Origin: Streptomyces brasiliensis
GTDB lineage: Bacteria; Actinomycetota; Actinomycetes; Streptomycetales; Streptomycetaceae
NCBI RefSeq assembly: GCF_014647875.1
Contig: NZ_BMQA01000003.1
Coordinates: forward strand, 1-64,000
Length of the DNA: 64,000 nucleotides
Reading direction: 5' to 3'
Position 1 is the first letter of the stretch. Each line of letters starts with the position of its first letter. Made by a program: the position numbers and the translations under genes. This document shows, piece after piece, positions 46,495 to 55,501 of the stretch. The notes beneath the pieces were generated by a model that worked only from the letters and a program-made list of their open reading frames with translations, was not told the DNA's origin and did not search any database.

Positions 46495-48015
46495 TTGGGG
46501 ATCAAGTGGCGGCACTGGGTGCTGCCGGCGGCACTGCTGGCGCTCGCCCTGCCCGCGGCCACCGGCTGCGAGAGCACGCCGGGCGCGCGCTCAAAGCCGA
46601 CCGCCGCGCCGTCCACGCCCGTGGCCCGGGTGTGCGCCGCGCCCGCGTCCGGGCCGGCGAAGGCGCCGGCGGGCGCGGTGACGGTCGATCCCGCGGTGGC
46701 CGGTGACCTGGCGGCGAAGACCAAGAGCAGCCCCGCGCACACCACGTTCTGGCTCAGGCCGGGCAAGCACCGGCTCGAAGCGGACCGCTACGCCCAGGTC
46801 ATCCCGAAGAAGGGGGACGTCTATCTCGGCGCGCCGGGAGCGGTGCTCGACGGCCGCAAGACCAACCAGTACGCGTTCGCCGGCACCGCCCCCGACGTCA
46901 CCATCCGCTATCTGACCGTGCAGGGGTTCGTCGCCCCGCGCGACGAGGGCGTGGTCAACCACGACTCCGCCGACGGATGGGTGATCGAGCACTCGACGAT
47001 CCAGAACAACTCCGGCGCCGGGCTGATGGCCGGTGCCCGCCAGCAGGTCCGCGCCGACTGCCTGCGCAACAACGGCCAGTACGGCATGAACGCGTACAAG
47101 GGCAGCGGCCGGATCAGCGGCCTGGTGGTCGAGGACAACGAGATCGTGGGCAACAACACGGACGACTGGGAACGGCGGCAGCCGGGCTGCGGCTGCACCG
47201 GAGGCATCAAGTTCTGGGCCGTCGACGGCGCCGACGTACGCGGCAACTGGGTGCACGACAACCGCGGTACCGGGCTGTGGGCGGACACCGACAACAACGA
47301 CTTCCTCATCGAGGACAACGTGCTGGAGGCCAACGACGGCGCCGCGCTGATCTACGAGACCAGCTACAACGCGATCATCCGGAAGAACACGATCCGGCGG
47401 AACAACTGGGTCGAGGGCCGCAAGTACGCCGACCGCGGCGACAGCTTCCCGTTCGCGACCGTCTATCTGTCCGAGTCCGGCGGCGAGCCACGGGTCCGGG
47501 CCCGCACCGACAAGATCGAGATCTATGAGAACGTGCTGAAGAACAACTGGTCCGGGATCACCCTGTGGGAGAACGCCGACCGGTTCTGCAACAGCCCCGC
47601 CAACACCTCGTCCGGCGACTGCACGTTGCTGGTGAAGAAGCGGAAGCGCTGCGCACAGCCGGCGATCGCCAAGGCACCGCTGTACGCCGACTGCCGCTGG
47701 AAGACCCAGCGGGTGGACATCCACGACAACCGCTTCGTGCTGGACAAGTCCGTCGTCGACTGCACGGTGAAGTGCGACCGCATGGCGGTGCTGGCCAACT
47801 ACGGCACCTATCCGGACTGGTCGCCGTACCAGGGCGACCGGGTGGCCGAGGCGATCACCCTCCAGCAGCACAACCGCTGGCACGACAACGTCTATGTCGG
47901 ACCGTGGCGGTTCGTCGTCCACGACCCGAGCCGGATCCTCGACTCCGTGCAGTGGCAGGGCACGCCGTACCGGCAGGACGCGGGCAGCACCTTCCGTGCC
48001 CAGGACGGTGGTTGA
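46495..48015 (+). CDS. Right-handed beta-helix lipoprotein
   Basis: A 506-residue lipoprotein. The signal peptide ends in LALALPAATGC, a good lipobox, so the mature protein is tethered outside the membrane. The body has many short repeats of the parallel beta-helix type (IRYLTVQGF, VIEHSTIQNNSGAGLMAG, VVEDNEIVGNNTDDW, WVHDNRGTGLWADTDN, IRKNTIRRNNW). Such folds include pectate lyases and mannuronan C5-epimerases. With an AlgD-like dehydrogenase and a heparinase nearby, action on uronic acids in the polymer is a reasonable inference, but no catalytic triad can be proven. TTG start after GGGGGGAAGG. Confidence 0.83.
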   Translation: MGIKWRHWVLPAALLALALPAATGCESTPGARSKPTAAPSTPVARVCAAPASGPAKAPAGAVTVDPAVAGDLAAKTKSSPAHTTFWLRPGKHRLEADRYAQVIPKKGDVYLGAPGAVLDGRKTNQYAFAGTAPDVTIRYLTVQGFVAPRDEGVVNHDSADGWVIEHSTIQNNSGAGLMAGARQQVRADCLRNNGQYGMNAYKGSGRISGLVVEDNEIVGNNTDDWERRQPGCGCTGGIKFWAVDGADVRGNWVHDNRGTGLWADTDNNDFLIEDNVLEANDGAALIYETSYNAIIRKNTIRRNNWVEGRKYADRGDSFPFATVYLSESGGEPRVRARTDKIEIYENVLKNNWSGITLWENADRFCNSPANTSSGDCTLLVKKRKRCAQPAIAKAPLYADCRWKTQRVDIHDNRFVLDKSVVDCTVKCDRMAVLANYGTYPDWSPYQGDRVAEAITLQQHNRWHDNVYVGPWRFVVHDPSRILDSVQWQGTPYRQDAGSTFRAQDGG

Positions 48016-48016
48016 G

Positions 48017-49249
48017 ATGAGCACCGACCGTACGCCGAAGATCGTCGGGACCGTCTGGGGACTGCTGGTCCTCAACACCCTCGGCTCCGCCGGGGCGAAG
48101 ACCATCGTCCCGCTGCCCCGCTCCCTCATCCAGATGGTCACCATGGGCGCGCTGGTCACCGCGTTCGCGCTGGCCCTCGCGGTCAATCACCGGCTGCGTA
48201 TCCGGGCCAGCGCCTATCTGTTCCTGCTCACCCTGCTGCTGGTGCTGAGCGTGATCTCCAGCGTGCACCTGGAGTCCGGGTTCGGCGCGCTGTTCCGCTG
48301 CTTCCGGCTGGCTCTGTTCATCGGCACGCTGTGGCTGCTCAGCCGCTGGTGGGACGGTGGCGAGACGTTCGTCAGGCACCACATCCGGATGTATCTGGCG
48401 GTGCTCGGCACGGTGGCCGCCGGCCTGGTCGCCTCACCGGGCGCAGCCCTGCCCGACCTCTACGGCGGGCGGCTGGTCGGTGCGTTGTGGCCGCTGACCC
48501 CGCCGCAGATCGGCCAGTACGCCGCAGTGATCATCGGGCTCACCGTGCTGCTCCTGCTGGGCCGCCGGACCGACGGGACCAGCGCGGCGGTGGTCATCGT
48601 GCCGTCACTCGTCCTGCTCGCCCTGACCCACACCCGCACCGCCACCCTCGGCCTGCTCATCGGGCTGGCACTGGCGATCGGTTCGCTCATGCTGACCAGC
48701 GCCGCCGCCCGCCGGTTCTTCACCTGGGCGGTGGCGATCGGCGCGGTGGCCGCGGTGGGCTTCGCCTCCGCCCTGCAGACCTGGTTCCTGCGCGGCCAGA
48801 GCCAGGAGAACTTCTCCAGTCTCACCGGCCGGGCCAAGGTCTGGCACGCCCTGCTGACAGCGCCGCGGACGACCGCCGAGTACCTGTTCGGCGCGGGTCT
48901 GGGCGACAAGTCGTTCAACGGGCTGCCGATCGACAACAGCTGGCTGGCCGTCTACAACGAGCAGGGTGTGATCGGCGTCGGCCTGGTGGCGGCGTTCATC
49001 GTGGTGCTGGGCGCCGTCGCGCTGCTGCGGCCGCCGTCGCTGCCGAGGGCCTGCGCGATCTTCCTGATCAGCTACTGCGCGATCGCCTCGTACACCGAGG
49101 CCGGGCTGGGCGACGCCTCGCCGTATCTGCTGCACCTGACCGTGGCGGCCTCGCTGCTGGCGGCGCCCGCGGCGGCCACTCCCCTTTCGGCACCGCAATT
49201 CCCTCGACGGCGCGTCCCGCGATGGGCCCAGAGATCGGAGGTGAGCTGA
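48017..49249 (+). CDS. O-antigen ligase/Wzy-like polymerase
   Basis: A 410-residue integral membrane protein with about ten helices (for example AYLFLLTLLLVLSVIS, LVVIGLTVLLLLGRR-type helices) and a large loop carrying SLTGRAKVWHALLTAP and YLFGAGLGDKSFNGLPIDNSWL. That R-x-x-x-W...N-x-W/Y loop is the Wzy_C/WaaL feature. It is inferred to polymerise undecaprenyl-linked repeat units on the outer face of the membrane. ATG at 48017; a GTG at 48008 is possible. Confidence 0.85.
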   Translation: MSTDRTPKIVGTVWGLLVLNTLGSAGAKTIVPLPRSLIQMVTMGALVTAFALALAVNHRLRIRASAYLFLLTLLLVLSVISSVHLESGFGALFRCFRLALFIGTLWLLSRWWDGGETFVRHHIRMYLAVLGTVAAGLVASPGAALPDLYGGRLVGALWPLTPPQIGQYAAVIIGLTVLLLLGRRTDGTSAAVVIVPSLVLLALTHTRTATLGLLIGLALAIGSLMLTSAAARRFFTWAVAIGAVAAVGFASALQTWFLRGQSQENFSSLTGRAKVWHALLTAPRTTAEYLFGAGLGDKSFNGLPIDNSWLAVYNEQGVIGVGLVAAFIVVLGAVALLRPPSLPRACAIFLISYCAIASYTEAGLGDASPYLLHLTVAASLLAAPAAATPLSAPQFPRRRVPRWAQRSEVS

Positions 49250-49251
49250 GC

Positions 49252-50493
49252 ATGCACGTCCTCGTGGTGCACAACCGCTACGCCTCGGCGCAGCCGAGCG
49301 GCGAGAACAAGGTCGTCGACCAGGAGGTGGCGCTGCTGCGCGAGGCAGGCCACCGGGTCGAGGTGTTCGAGCGGCGCAGCGACGACATCGCCGCGCGGTC
49401 CCTGGCCGGCAAGGCCGCGCTGCCTCTGCTGGTGCCATGGAACCCGGCGGTCCGTTCGGAGCTCGCCGCCCGGCTGCGCACCGAGCGGCCGGACGTGGTG
49501 CACGTCCACAACGTCTTCCCGCTCCTGTCGCCGGCGGTGCTGGCCGCCTGCGCCGACGCCGGTGTGCCCGCGGTCGCCACGCTGCACAACTACACGCAGA
49601 TCTGCCCGCCCGGCACCCTGCAGCGGGACGGGCGGCCGTGCACCGAGTGCGTCGGGTCCACGCCGCTGCCCGCCGTCCGGCACGGCTGCTACCGCAACTC
49701 CCGGCTGGCGACGGTGCCGCTCGCGGTCAGTCTGTCGGTCAACCGGCGGCGGTGGTGGACCGGCGTGGAGCGGTTCTTCTGCATCTCCGCGGCGCAGCGC
49801 GAGGTGCTGGTGCGGGCCGGTATGCCGGCCGAACGCCTGGCGGTGAAGCACAACTTCGTGCCCGAACCGGGCGTGGTCCGGGAGGGCGACGGCGAGCATC
49901 TGCTCTATCTCGGCCGGCTCGCGGAGGCCAAGGGCGTACGGCTGCTCATGGCGGCGTGGGACGAGATCGCCGCCGGCGGCGGTGTGGGCGTGCCGCTGGT
50001 GATGGCCGGCACGGGGCCGCTGGAGCGGGAGGTGGCCGCCTGGGCGGCGGGCCGGGACGACGTGCGCTACGCCGGTCTGCTCGACACGGCGGAGTGCCGC
50101 AAGGCGGTCGCACGGTCGGTCGCCGTGGTGGCTCCGTCGACCTGGCTGGAGGCGTTCGGTCTGGTGGTCGTGGAGGCGATGGCGGCGGGGGTGCCGACGG
50201 TCGCCGCCGGGCACGGCGCCTTCGTCGAACTCGTCGACGACGGGGTGACCGGGCTGCTGCACCGGCCGGGCGAGGCCGCCTCGCTGGCGTCCTGCATCCG
50301 GCGGGTCGCGGCGGAGCCGGCCCGCAACAGGGAGATGGGCCGGGCGGCCCGGGGCCGCTACGAGCGGGACTTCGGTCCGGCCGTGGGGCTGGAGCGCCTG
50401 GTGGAGGGGTACCGCACCGCGATCGCGGGACGGTCAGCACTGGCTCGCGGCGGGGACACCCGCGCGGGCAGGGGGGATGGGGACAGCAGATGA
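49252..50493 (+). CDS. Glycosyltransferase family 4
   Basis: A 413-residue GT-B enzyme. N-domain: VLVVHNRYASAQPSGENKVV, with VHVHNVFPLLSP and ATLHNYTQICPPG, plus a cysteine-rich insertion (PCTECVG, GCYRNS) seen in a subset of GT4 enzymes. C-domain: LYLGRLAEAKGVRLLM, VAPSTWLEAFGLVVVEAMAAG (E-x7-E). GGAGG lies ten bases before the ATG. Specificity unknown. Confidence 0.88.
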   Translation: MHVLVVHNRYASAQPSGENKVVDQEVALLREAGHRVEVFERRSDDIAARSLAGKAALPLLVPWNPAVRSELAARLRTERPDVVHVHNVFPLLSPAVLAACADAGVPAVATLHNYTQICPPGTLQRDGRPCTECVGSTPLPAVRHGCYRNSRLATVPLAVSLSVNRRRWWTGVERFFCISAAQREVLVRAGMPAERLAVKHNFVPEPGVVREGDGEHLLYLGRLAEAKGVRLLMAAWDEIAAGGGVGVPLVMAGTGPLEREVAAWAAGRDDVRYAGLLDTAECRKAVARSVAVVAPSTWLEAFGLVVVEAMAAGVPTVAAGHGAFVELVDDGVTGLLHRPGEAASLASCIRRVAAEPARNREMGRAARGRYERDFGPAVGLERLVEGYRTAIAGRSALARGGDTRAGRGDGDSR

Positions 50494-51725
50494 CACGATG
50501 CCGACTCTGCGGCTCGGAAGCGATGGCGAGCGTCGTCGACCTCGGGGCGACGCCACCGTGTGAGAGCTTTCTCGCCGCGGACCAACTGGATCGGCCGGAG
50601 CCGGCGTACCCGCTGCACCTACGGGTCTGCACCGACTGCTGGCTCGCGCAGATCCCGCCGCTCATCACGCCGGAGGAGACGTTCAGCGAGTACGCGTACT
50701 TCTCCTCCTTCTCGACCTCCTGGGTGGAGCACGCGCGCACGTTCGTCGACGGCGCCGTGCAGCGGCTGGGTCTGGGCACCGACGCCTTCGTGGTCGAGGT
50801 CGCGAGCAACGACGGGTATCTGCTGAGGCATGTGGTGGACCGCGGGATCCGCTGCCTCGGCATCGAGCCCTCGAAGAACGTCGGCGCCACGGCGCGGGAC
50901 GCGGGCGTGCCCACGCTCACCGCGTTCCTGGACCCGGAGACCGGCGCCGCCGTCCGTGCCGAGAACGGCCCGGCGGACCTGGTCGTGGCCAACAACGTGT
51001 ACGCGCACATCCCCGACGTGGTCGGCTTCACCCGGGGACTGCGGTCCCTCGTCGCCGACGACGGCTGGGTCTCCATCGAGGTTCAGCACCTGCTGACCCT
51101 GATCGAGGAAAACCAGTACGACACGATCTACCACGAGCACTTCCAGTACTACACGGTCGCGTCGGCCATCCAGGCGCTGGCGAGCGGCGGACTCTCGCTG
51201 GTGGACGTCGAGTTGCTGCCCACGCACGGCGGCTCCATCCGGCTGTGGGCCCGGCCGGCCGAGGTGGCGGGCGAGCCGTCCGGGCAGGTGGCCGAGGTGC
51301 TGGACCGGGAGAAGGCGGCCGGGCTCCAGGACCTGTCCGGGTACACCGAGTTCTCGGCCCGGGTGGCCAAGGTGCGCCGGGACCTGCTGCGGTTCCTCAT
51401 CGAGGCGGCCGAGCGCGGCGAGACGGTCGTCGGCTACGGCGCCCCGGGCAAGGGCAACACCCTGCTCAACCACTGCGGCATCCGGCCGGACCTGCTGCCG
51501 TACACCGTCGACCGCAACCCCTACAAGCACGGCAGGTTCACCCCGGGCACCCGCGTCCCGATCCTGCCGCCCGAGCGGATAGCCGCCGACAGGCCGGACT
51601 ACGTCCTGGTCCTCCCGTGGAACCTGCGGGCCGAGCTGGTCGAGCAGTTGTCCTTCGTGCACGACTGGGGCGGCCGACTGGTCTTTCCCATACCGGAACT
51701 GAGCATTGTCGAGGTCAAGGCATGA
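50490..51725 (+). CDS. Sugar C-methyltransferase-type SAM enzyme (zinc-finger/C-methyltransferase family)
   Basis: A 411-residue protein. An N-terminal zinc-binding domain (CRLCGSEAM, then VCTDCWLAQ) is followed by a SAM domain (VVEVASNDGYLLRHVV) and EVQHLLTLIEENQYDTIYHEHFQYY-type residues. It closes with the C-terminal methyltransferase domain (GYGAPGKGNTLLNHCGI). This is the architecture of NDP-hexose C-3 methyltransferases such as TylC3. In EPS loci such proteins often act on a keto-sugar made by neighbouring enzymes. It overlaps the GT4 stop (ATGA). Confidence 0.85.
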   Translation: MTRCRLCGSEAMASVVDLGATPPCESFLAADQLDRPEPAYPLHLRVCTDCWLAQIPPLITPEETFSEYAYFSSFSTSWVEHARTFVDGAVQRLGLGTDAFVVEVASNDGYLLRHVVDRGIRCLGIEPSKNVGATARDAGVPTLTAFLDPETGAAVRAENGPADLVVANNVYAHIPDVVGFTRGLRSLVADDGWVSIEVQHLLTLIEENQYDTIYHEHFQYYTVASAIQALASGGLSLVDVELLPTHGGSIRLWARPAEVAGEPSGQVAEVLDREKAAGLQDLSGYTEFSARVAKVRRDLLRFLIEAAERGETVVGYGAPGKGNTLLNHCGIRPDLLPYTVDRNPYKHGRFTPGTRVPILPPERIAADRPDYVLVLPWNLRAELVEQLSFVHDWGGRLVFPIPELSIVEVKA

Positions 51726-52552
51726 AGGTCGTACTGTTCTGCGGCGGCTACGGGATGCGCATGCGCAACGGGACCTCCGACGACGTGCCCAAGCCGATGG
51801 CGATGGTCGGCCCGCGGCCGCTGATCTGGCATGTCATGCGCTACTACGCGCACTTCGGGCACACGGAGTTCATCCTGTGCCTCGGGTACGGGGCCCATCA
51901 CATCAAGGACTTCTTCCTCAACTACGAGGAGACGACGTCCAACGACTTCGTGCTGCGGGGCGGGCGGACCGAGCTGCTGTCCACCGACATCGCCTCCTGG
52001 ACGATCACCTTCGTGCAGACCGGCATCGAGTCGCCGATCGGGGAGCGGCTGCGCCGGGTGCGCCACCACCTGGACGGCGACGAGATGTTCCTCGCCAACT
52101 ACGCCGACGTGCTGACCGACGCCCCGCTGCCGGAGATGATCGACAACTTCGCCCGGCGCGACGCCGGTGCGTCGATGATGGTGGTGCCGCCGCAGTCGTC
52201 GTTCCACTGCGTGGAACTGGGCGAGGACGGACTGGTGGGGGGCATCACGGCGGTGAGCGACATGCCGCTGTGGGAGAACGGCGGCTACTTCGTGCTCCGC
52301 CAGGAGGTCTTCGACCACATCCCGGAGAACGGGGACCTGGTCGCCGACGGTTGCGCCCAACTGGCCAAGCAGGGAAGGCTGGTGGCGCACCAGCACCGTG
52401 GTTTCTGGAAGCCGACCGACACCGTGAAGGAGCGGGCCGCGCTCGACGACGCCTACACCCGTGGCGACCGCCCATGGGCCGTGTGGGAACACGGCGGCAC
52501 GGGGACGGGCGTGCCCGCGAGCCGGTCCGCCGCCGGGTCGGGTACCGCGTGA
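51722..52552 (+). CDS. Sugar-1-phosphate nucleotidyltransferase (RfbF-like)
   Basis: A 276-residue nucleotidyltransferase. The signature loop is GGYGMRMRNGTSDDVPKPM, followed by GPRPLIWHVMRYYAHFGH and FILCLGYGAHHIKDFFLNYE. These are close to glucose-1-phosphate cytidylyltransferase (RfbF). The CTP preference is inferred from that likeness, not shown. It would create the nucleotide-sugar entry for the cassette that follows (PIG-L, epimerase, aminotransferase). Confidence 0.87.
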   Translation: MKVVLFCGGYGMRMRNGTSDDVPKPMAMVGPRPLIWHVMRYYAHFGHTEFILCLGYGAHHIKDFFLNYEETTSNDFVLRGGRTELLSTDIASWTITFVQTGIESPIGERLRRVRHHLDGDEMFLANYADVLTDAPLPEMIDNFARRDAGASMMVVPPQSSFHCVELGEDGLVGGITAVSDMPLWENGGYFVLRQEVFDHIPENGDLVADGCAQLAKQGRLVAHQHRGFWKPTDTVKERAALDDAYTRGDRPWAVWEHGGTGTGVPASRSAAGSGTA

Positions 52553-53196
52553 TCCGGCTCGGGGCCGGGCGCCTGGACCGGATCGTCGCGGTGGGCGCGC
52601 ACTGCGACGACATCGCCATCGGCGCCGGCGGCACCCTGCTCGCGCTGTGCCGGGCGCGGCCGGGCATCCGCGTCGACGTACTGGTGCTCACCGGCGGCGG
52701 CAGCGAGCGGGAGGACGAGGAGCGGGCCGCGCTCGCCGCCTTCTGTCCGGGTGCCGACCTGCGGCTGACCGTGCACAAGCTGCCGGACGGGCGGCTGCCC
52801 GCGCACTGGGACGAGGCCAAGGCGGCGGTCGAGGAACTGCGCGGGCAGACCGATCCCGACCTCGTCCTCGCCCCGCGCACCGACGACGCGCACCAGGATC
52901 ACCGTGGTCTGGCGAAGCTGATGACCACCGCGTTCCGCGACCATCTCGTACTCGGCTACGAGATCGTCAAGTACGACGGCGACCTCGGCCGGCCGGCGGC
53001 CTACCAGCCGCTGCCGGCGGAGGTCGCCGAAGCGAAGGTACGGCTGCTGGAGGAGCACTACCCCTCGCAGCGGCACCGGCCCTGGTACGACCGGGAGGCC
53101 TTCCTCGGGCTGGCCCGGATCCGCGGCATCGAATGCAACGCGCGCTACGCCGAGGCGTTCGCCGTCACCAAACTCACTCTCGACCTGGGGGATTGA
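52549..53196 (+). CDS. PIG-L family deacetylase
   Basis: A 215-residue zinc-dependent deacetylase-fold protein. Metal and catalytic residues appear in AVGAHCDDIAIGAGGTLL (A-H-x-D-D) and DDAHQDHRGLAKL. PIG-L/LmbE enzymes remove acetyl groups from N-acetyl sugars. The GTG start overlaps the nucleotidyltransferase stop (GTGA), fitting a sugar-nucleotide deacetylation step. Confidence 0.88.
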   Translation: MIRLGAGRLDRIVAVGAHCDDIAIGAGGTLLALCRARPGIRVDVLVLTGGGSEREDEERAALAAFCPGADLRLTVHKLPDGRLPAHWDEAKAAVEELRGQTDPDLVLAPRTDDAHQDHRGLAKLMTTAFRDHLVLGYEIVKYDGDLGRPAAYQPLPAEVAEAKVRLLEEHYPSQRHRPWYDREAFLGLARIRGIECNARYAEAFAVTKLTLDLGD

Positions 53197-53199
53197 ACC

Positions 53200-54225
53200 T
53201 TGCGCGTACTGCTGACCGGCCACCAGGGCTATCTGGGCACCGTGATGGCCCCGGTCCTCACGGCCGCCGGGCACGAGGTCGTCGGACTGGACGCCGGCCT
53301 GTTCGCCGACTGCGTGCTGGGCCCGGCGCCCGCCGACCCGCACGGACCGCGGGTCGACCTGCGCGACGTCACGGCCGAGCATGTCGCGGGGGTGGACGCC
53401 GTGATCCATCTGGCCGCGCTGTCCAACGACCCGCTGGGCTCGCTGGCGCCGGAGCTCACCTACGACATCAACCACCACGCGTCCGTACGCCTTGCCCGGC
53501 TGGCCCGCGAGGCCGGGGTGCGGCGCTTCCTCTATGCGTCGACATGCTCCGTCTACGGCGCCGCGGGCGGCGACGACCTGGTGGCCGAGGACGCCCCGCT
53601 GCGGCCGGTGACGCCGTACGCGGAGTCCAAGGTGCGGGTGGAGGACGACCTGCACGAGCTGGCCGACGGCGACTTCAGCCCGGTGTACATGCGCAACGCC
53701 ACCGCCTTCGGCTTCTCGCCCCGGCTGCGCGCTGACATCGTGCTCAACAACCTGGTGGGGCACGCCCTGCTGTCCGGTGAGGTCCTCGTCCTGTCCGACG
53801 GCACCCCCTGGCGCCCGCTGGTGCACGCGGCCGACATCGCACGGGCCTTCGCGGCCACGCTGACCGCGCCGCGCGAGGCGGTCCACGACCGGGCGTTCAA
53901 CATCGGCAGCGAGTTCAACAACGTCACGGTCGCCGAGATCGCCGAGCAGGTCGCCGAGGCGGTGTCCGGCGCGAAGGTGGTGATCACCGGCGAGAACGGT
54001 GCCGATCCGCGCTCCTACCGGGTGGACTTCTCCCGGTTCCGCGCGGCGATCCCCGGCTTCGACTGCGAGTGGACGGTGAAGCAGGGCGCGCTCGAACTCG
54101 CCGACGCCTACCGGAAGCACGGGCTGACCCGGGAGGACTTCGAGCAGCGCTTCACCCGGCTCGCCGTGCTGCGCGCCGCGTCCGACGCCGGCACCGTCGA
54201 CGACACCCTGCGGTGGCGCCGATGA
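53200..54225 (+). CDS. NAD-dependent sugar epimerase/dehydratase (extended SDR)
   Basis: A 341-residue SDR. Cofactor motif VLLTGHQGYLGTVMAPVL (G-x2-G-x2-G), HLAALSNDPLG, and catalytic S-Y-K elements YASTCSVYG and PYAESK. It is expected to act on the nucleotide sugar. The TTG start lies three bases after the deacetylase stop and uses GGGGG as the ribosome site. Confidence 0.88.
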   Translation: MRVLLTGHQGYLGTVMAPVLTAAGHEVVGLDAGLFADCVLGPAPADPHGPRVDLRDVTAEHVAGVDAVIHLAALSNDPLGSLAPELTYDINHHASVRLARLAREAGVRRFLYASTCSVYGAAGGDDLVAEDAPLRPVTPYAESKVRVEDDLHELADGDFSPVYMRNATAFGFSPRLRADIVLNNLVGHALLSGEVLVLSDGTPWRPLVHAADIARAFAATLTAPREAVHDRAFNIGSEFNNVTVAEIAEQVAEAVSGAKVVITGENGADPRSYRVDFSRFRAAIPGFDCEWTVKQGALELADAYRKHGLTREDFEQRFTRLAVLRAASDAGTVDDTLRWRR

Positions 54226-55496
54226 CCGCGGCCGGCGAAGAGATGTACGCGCTGGTGGAGCGGCTGTACCCGCTCTGCCGGAGCATCACCGGCGACGGGG
54301 TGCGCGCCACCCTGGAGATCGTCGGTGAGTACCTCCCGCTGCAGGTGCACGAGGTGCCGACGGGGACTCAGGTACTCGACTGGGCGGTGCCGCAGGAGTG
54401 GAACATCCGGGACGCGTACATCGCCGACACCGCCGGAAACCGGGTCGTCGACTTCGCCGCGTCCAGCCTGCACGTGCTCGGCTACAGCGTGCCGGTGTCG
54501 GCGACCATGCCGCTGACCGAGCTGCGCGGACACCTGCACACCCTGCCGGACCACCCGGCCTGGGTGCCGTACCGCACCAGCTATTACACGCCGACCTGGG
54601 GGTTCTGCCTGGCCCAGGAGACCTTGGACGCGCTGCCGGACGGCGAGTACGAGGTGCACATCGACTCCACACTCGCCGACGGCCACCTCACCTACGCCGA
54701 GCATGTGATCCCCGGGCAGGTCGCCGACGAGGTGATCGTCTCCTGCCACGTCTGCCACCCGTCGCTGGCCAACGACAACCTGGCCGGCATCGCGGTGGCG
54801 ACGTTCCTGGCGCGCGCGCTGGCGCAGGAAACGCCCTACTACACCTACCGGTTCCTGTTCGCGCCCGGCACCATCGGCGCGATCACCTGGCTGGCCCGCA
54901 ACGCCGAGCGCGTCGAGCGGGTCAAGCACGGACTGGTGCTCGCCTGCGCCGGCGACTCGGGCCGACTGACGTACAAGCAGAGCAGGCGCGGCGACGCGGA
55001 AATCGACCGGGTGCTGCGGCATGTGCTGGCCGCCTCCGAACGCCCGCACCACGTCGCCGAGTTCACTCCGTACGGCTACGACGAGCGGCAGTTCTGCTCG
55101 CCCGGGTTCGATCTCGGCGTGGGCTCGCTCAGCCGGACCCCGTACGCCGGCTACCCCGAGTACCACACCTCGGCGGACGACCTGGACTTCGTCTCCCCGG
55201 AGGCGATGGCGGACACGCTCGCCGTCTGCCGCGAGGCATTCGCCGTGCTGGACCGCAACCGGCGGTACGTCAACCTCAGCCCCTACGGCGAACCACAGCT
55301 GGGCCGGCGTGGGTTGTACGACTCGCTCGGCGGCCGCAGCGACGCGAAGCAGGCCCAGATGGCCATGCTCTGGGTGCTCAGCCTCTCCGACGGCGAGCAC
55401 AGTCTGCTGGACGTCGCCGAGCGGTCCGGGCTGCCGTTCGGCACCATCGCCGTCGCAGCGGACGCCCTGCACGGTGCCGGACTGATCAAGGCCTGA
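54222..55496 (+). CDS. DUF4910 aminopeptidase-like protein
   Basis: A 424-residue protein of the DUF4910 group, which combines an M28-like aminopeptidase domain with a C-terminal winged helix. Visible metal-site-like motifs are SCHVCHPSLANDNLAGIA (H-x2-H...D-N), RFLFAPGTIGAITWL, and YHTSADDLDF (H near the end of the site). The last 80 residues (RSDAKQAQMAMLWVLSLSDGE) look like the winged helix. These proteins recur in surface-sugar loci, where they may remove an acyl or amino-acyl group from an aminosugar. Function unproven. ATGA overlap with the epimerase. Confidence 0.8.
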   Translation: MTAAGEEMYALVERLYPLCRSITGDGVRATLEIVGEYLPLQVHEVPTGTQVLDWAVPQEWNIRDAYIADTAGNRVVDFAASSLHVLGYSVPVSATMPLTELRGHLHTLPDHPAWVPYRTSYYTPTWGFCLAQETLDALPDGEYEVHIDSTLADGHLTYAEHVIPGQVADEVIVSCHVCHPSLANDNLAGIAVATFLARALAQETPYYTYRFLFAPGTIGAITWLARNAERVERVKHGLVLACAGDSGRLTYKQSRRGDAEIDRVLRHVLAASERPHHVAEFTPYGYDERQFCSPGFDLGVGSLSRTPYAGYPEYHTSADDLDFVSPEAMADTLAVCREAFAVLDRNRRYVNLSPYGEPQLGRRGLYDSLGGRSDAKQAQMAMLWVLSLSDGEHSLLDVAERSGLPFGTIAVAADALHGAGLIKA

Positions 55497-55501
55497 CACC
55501 G

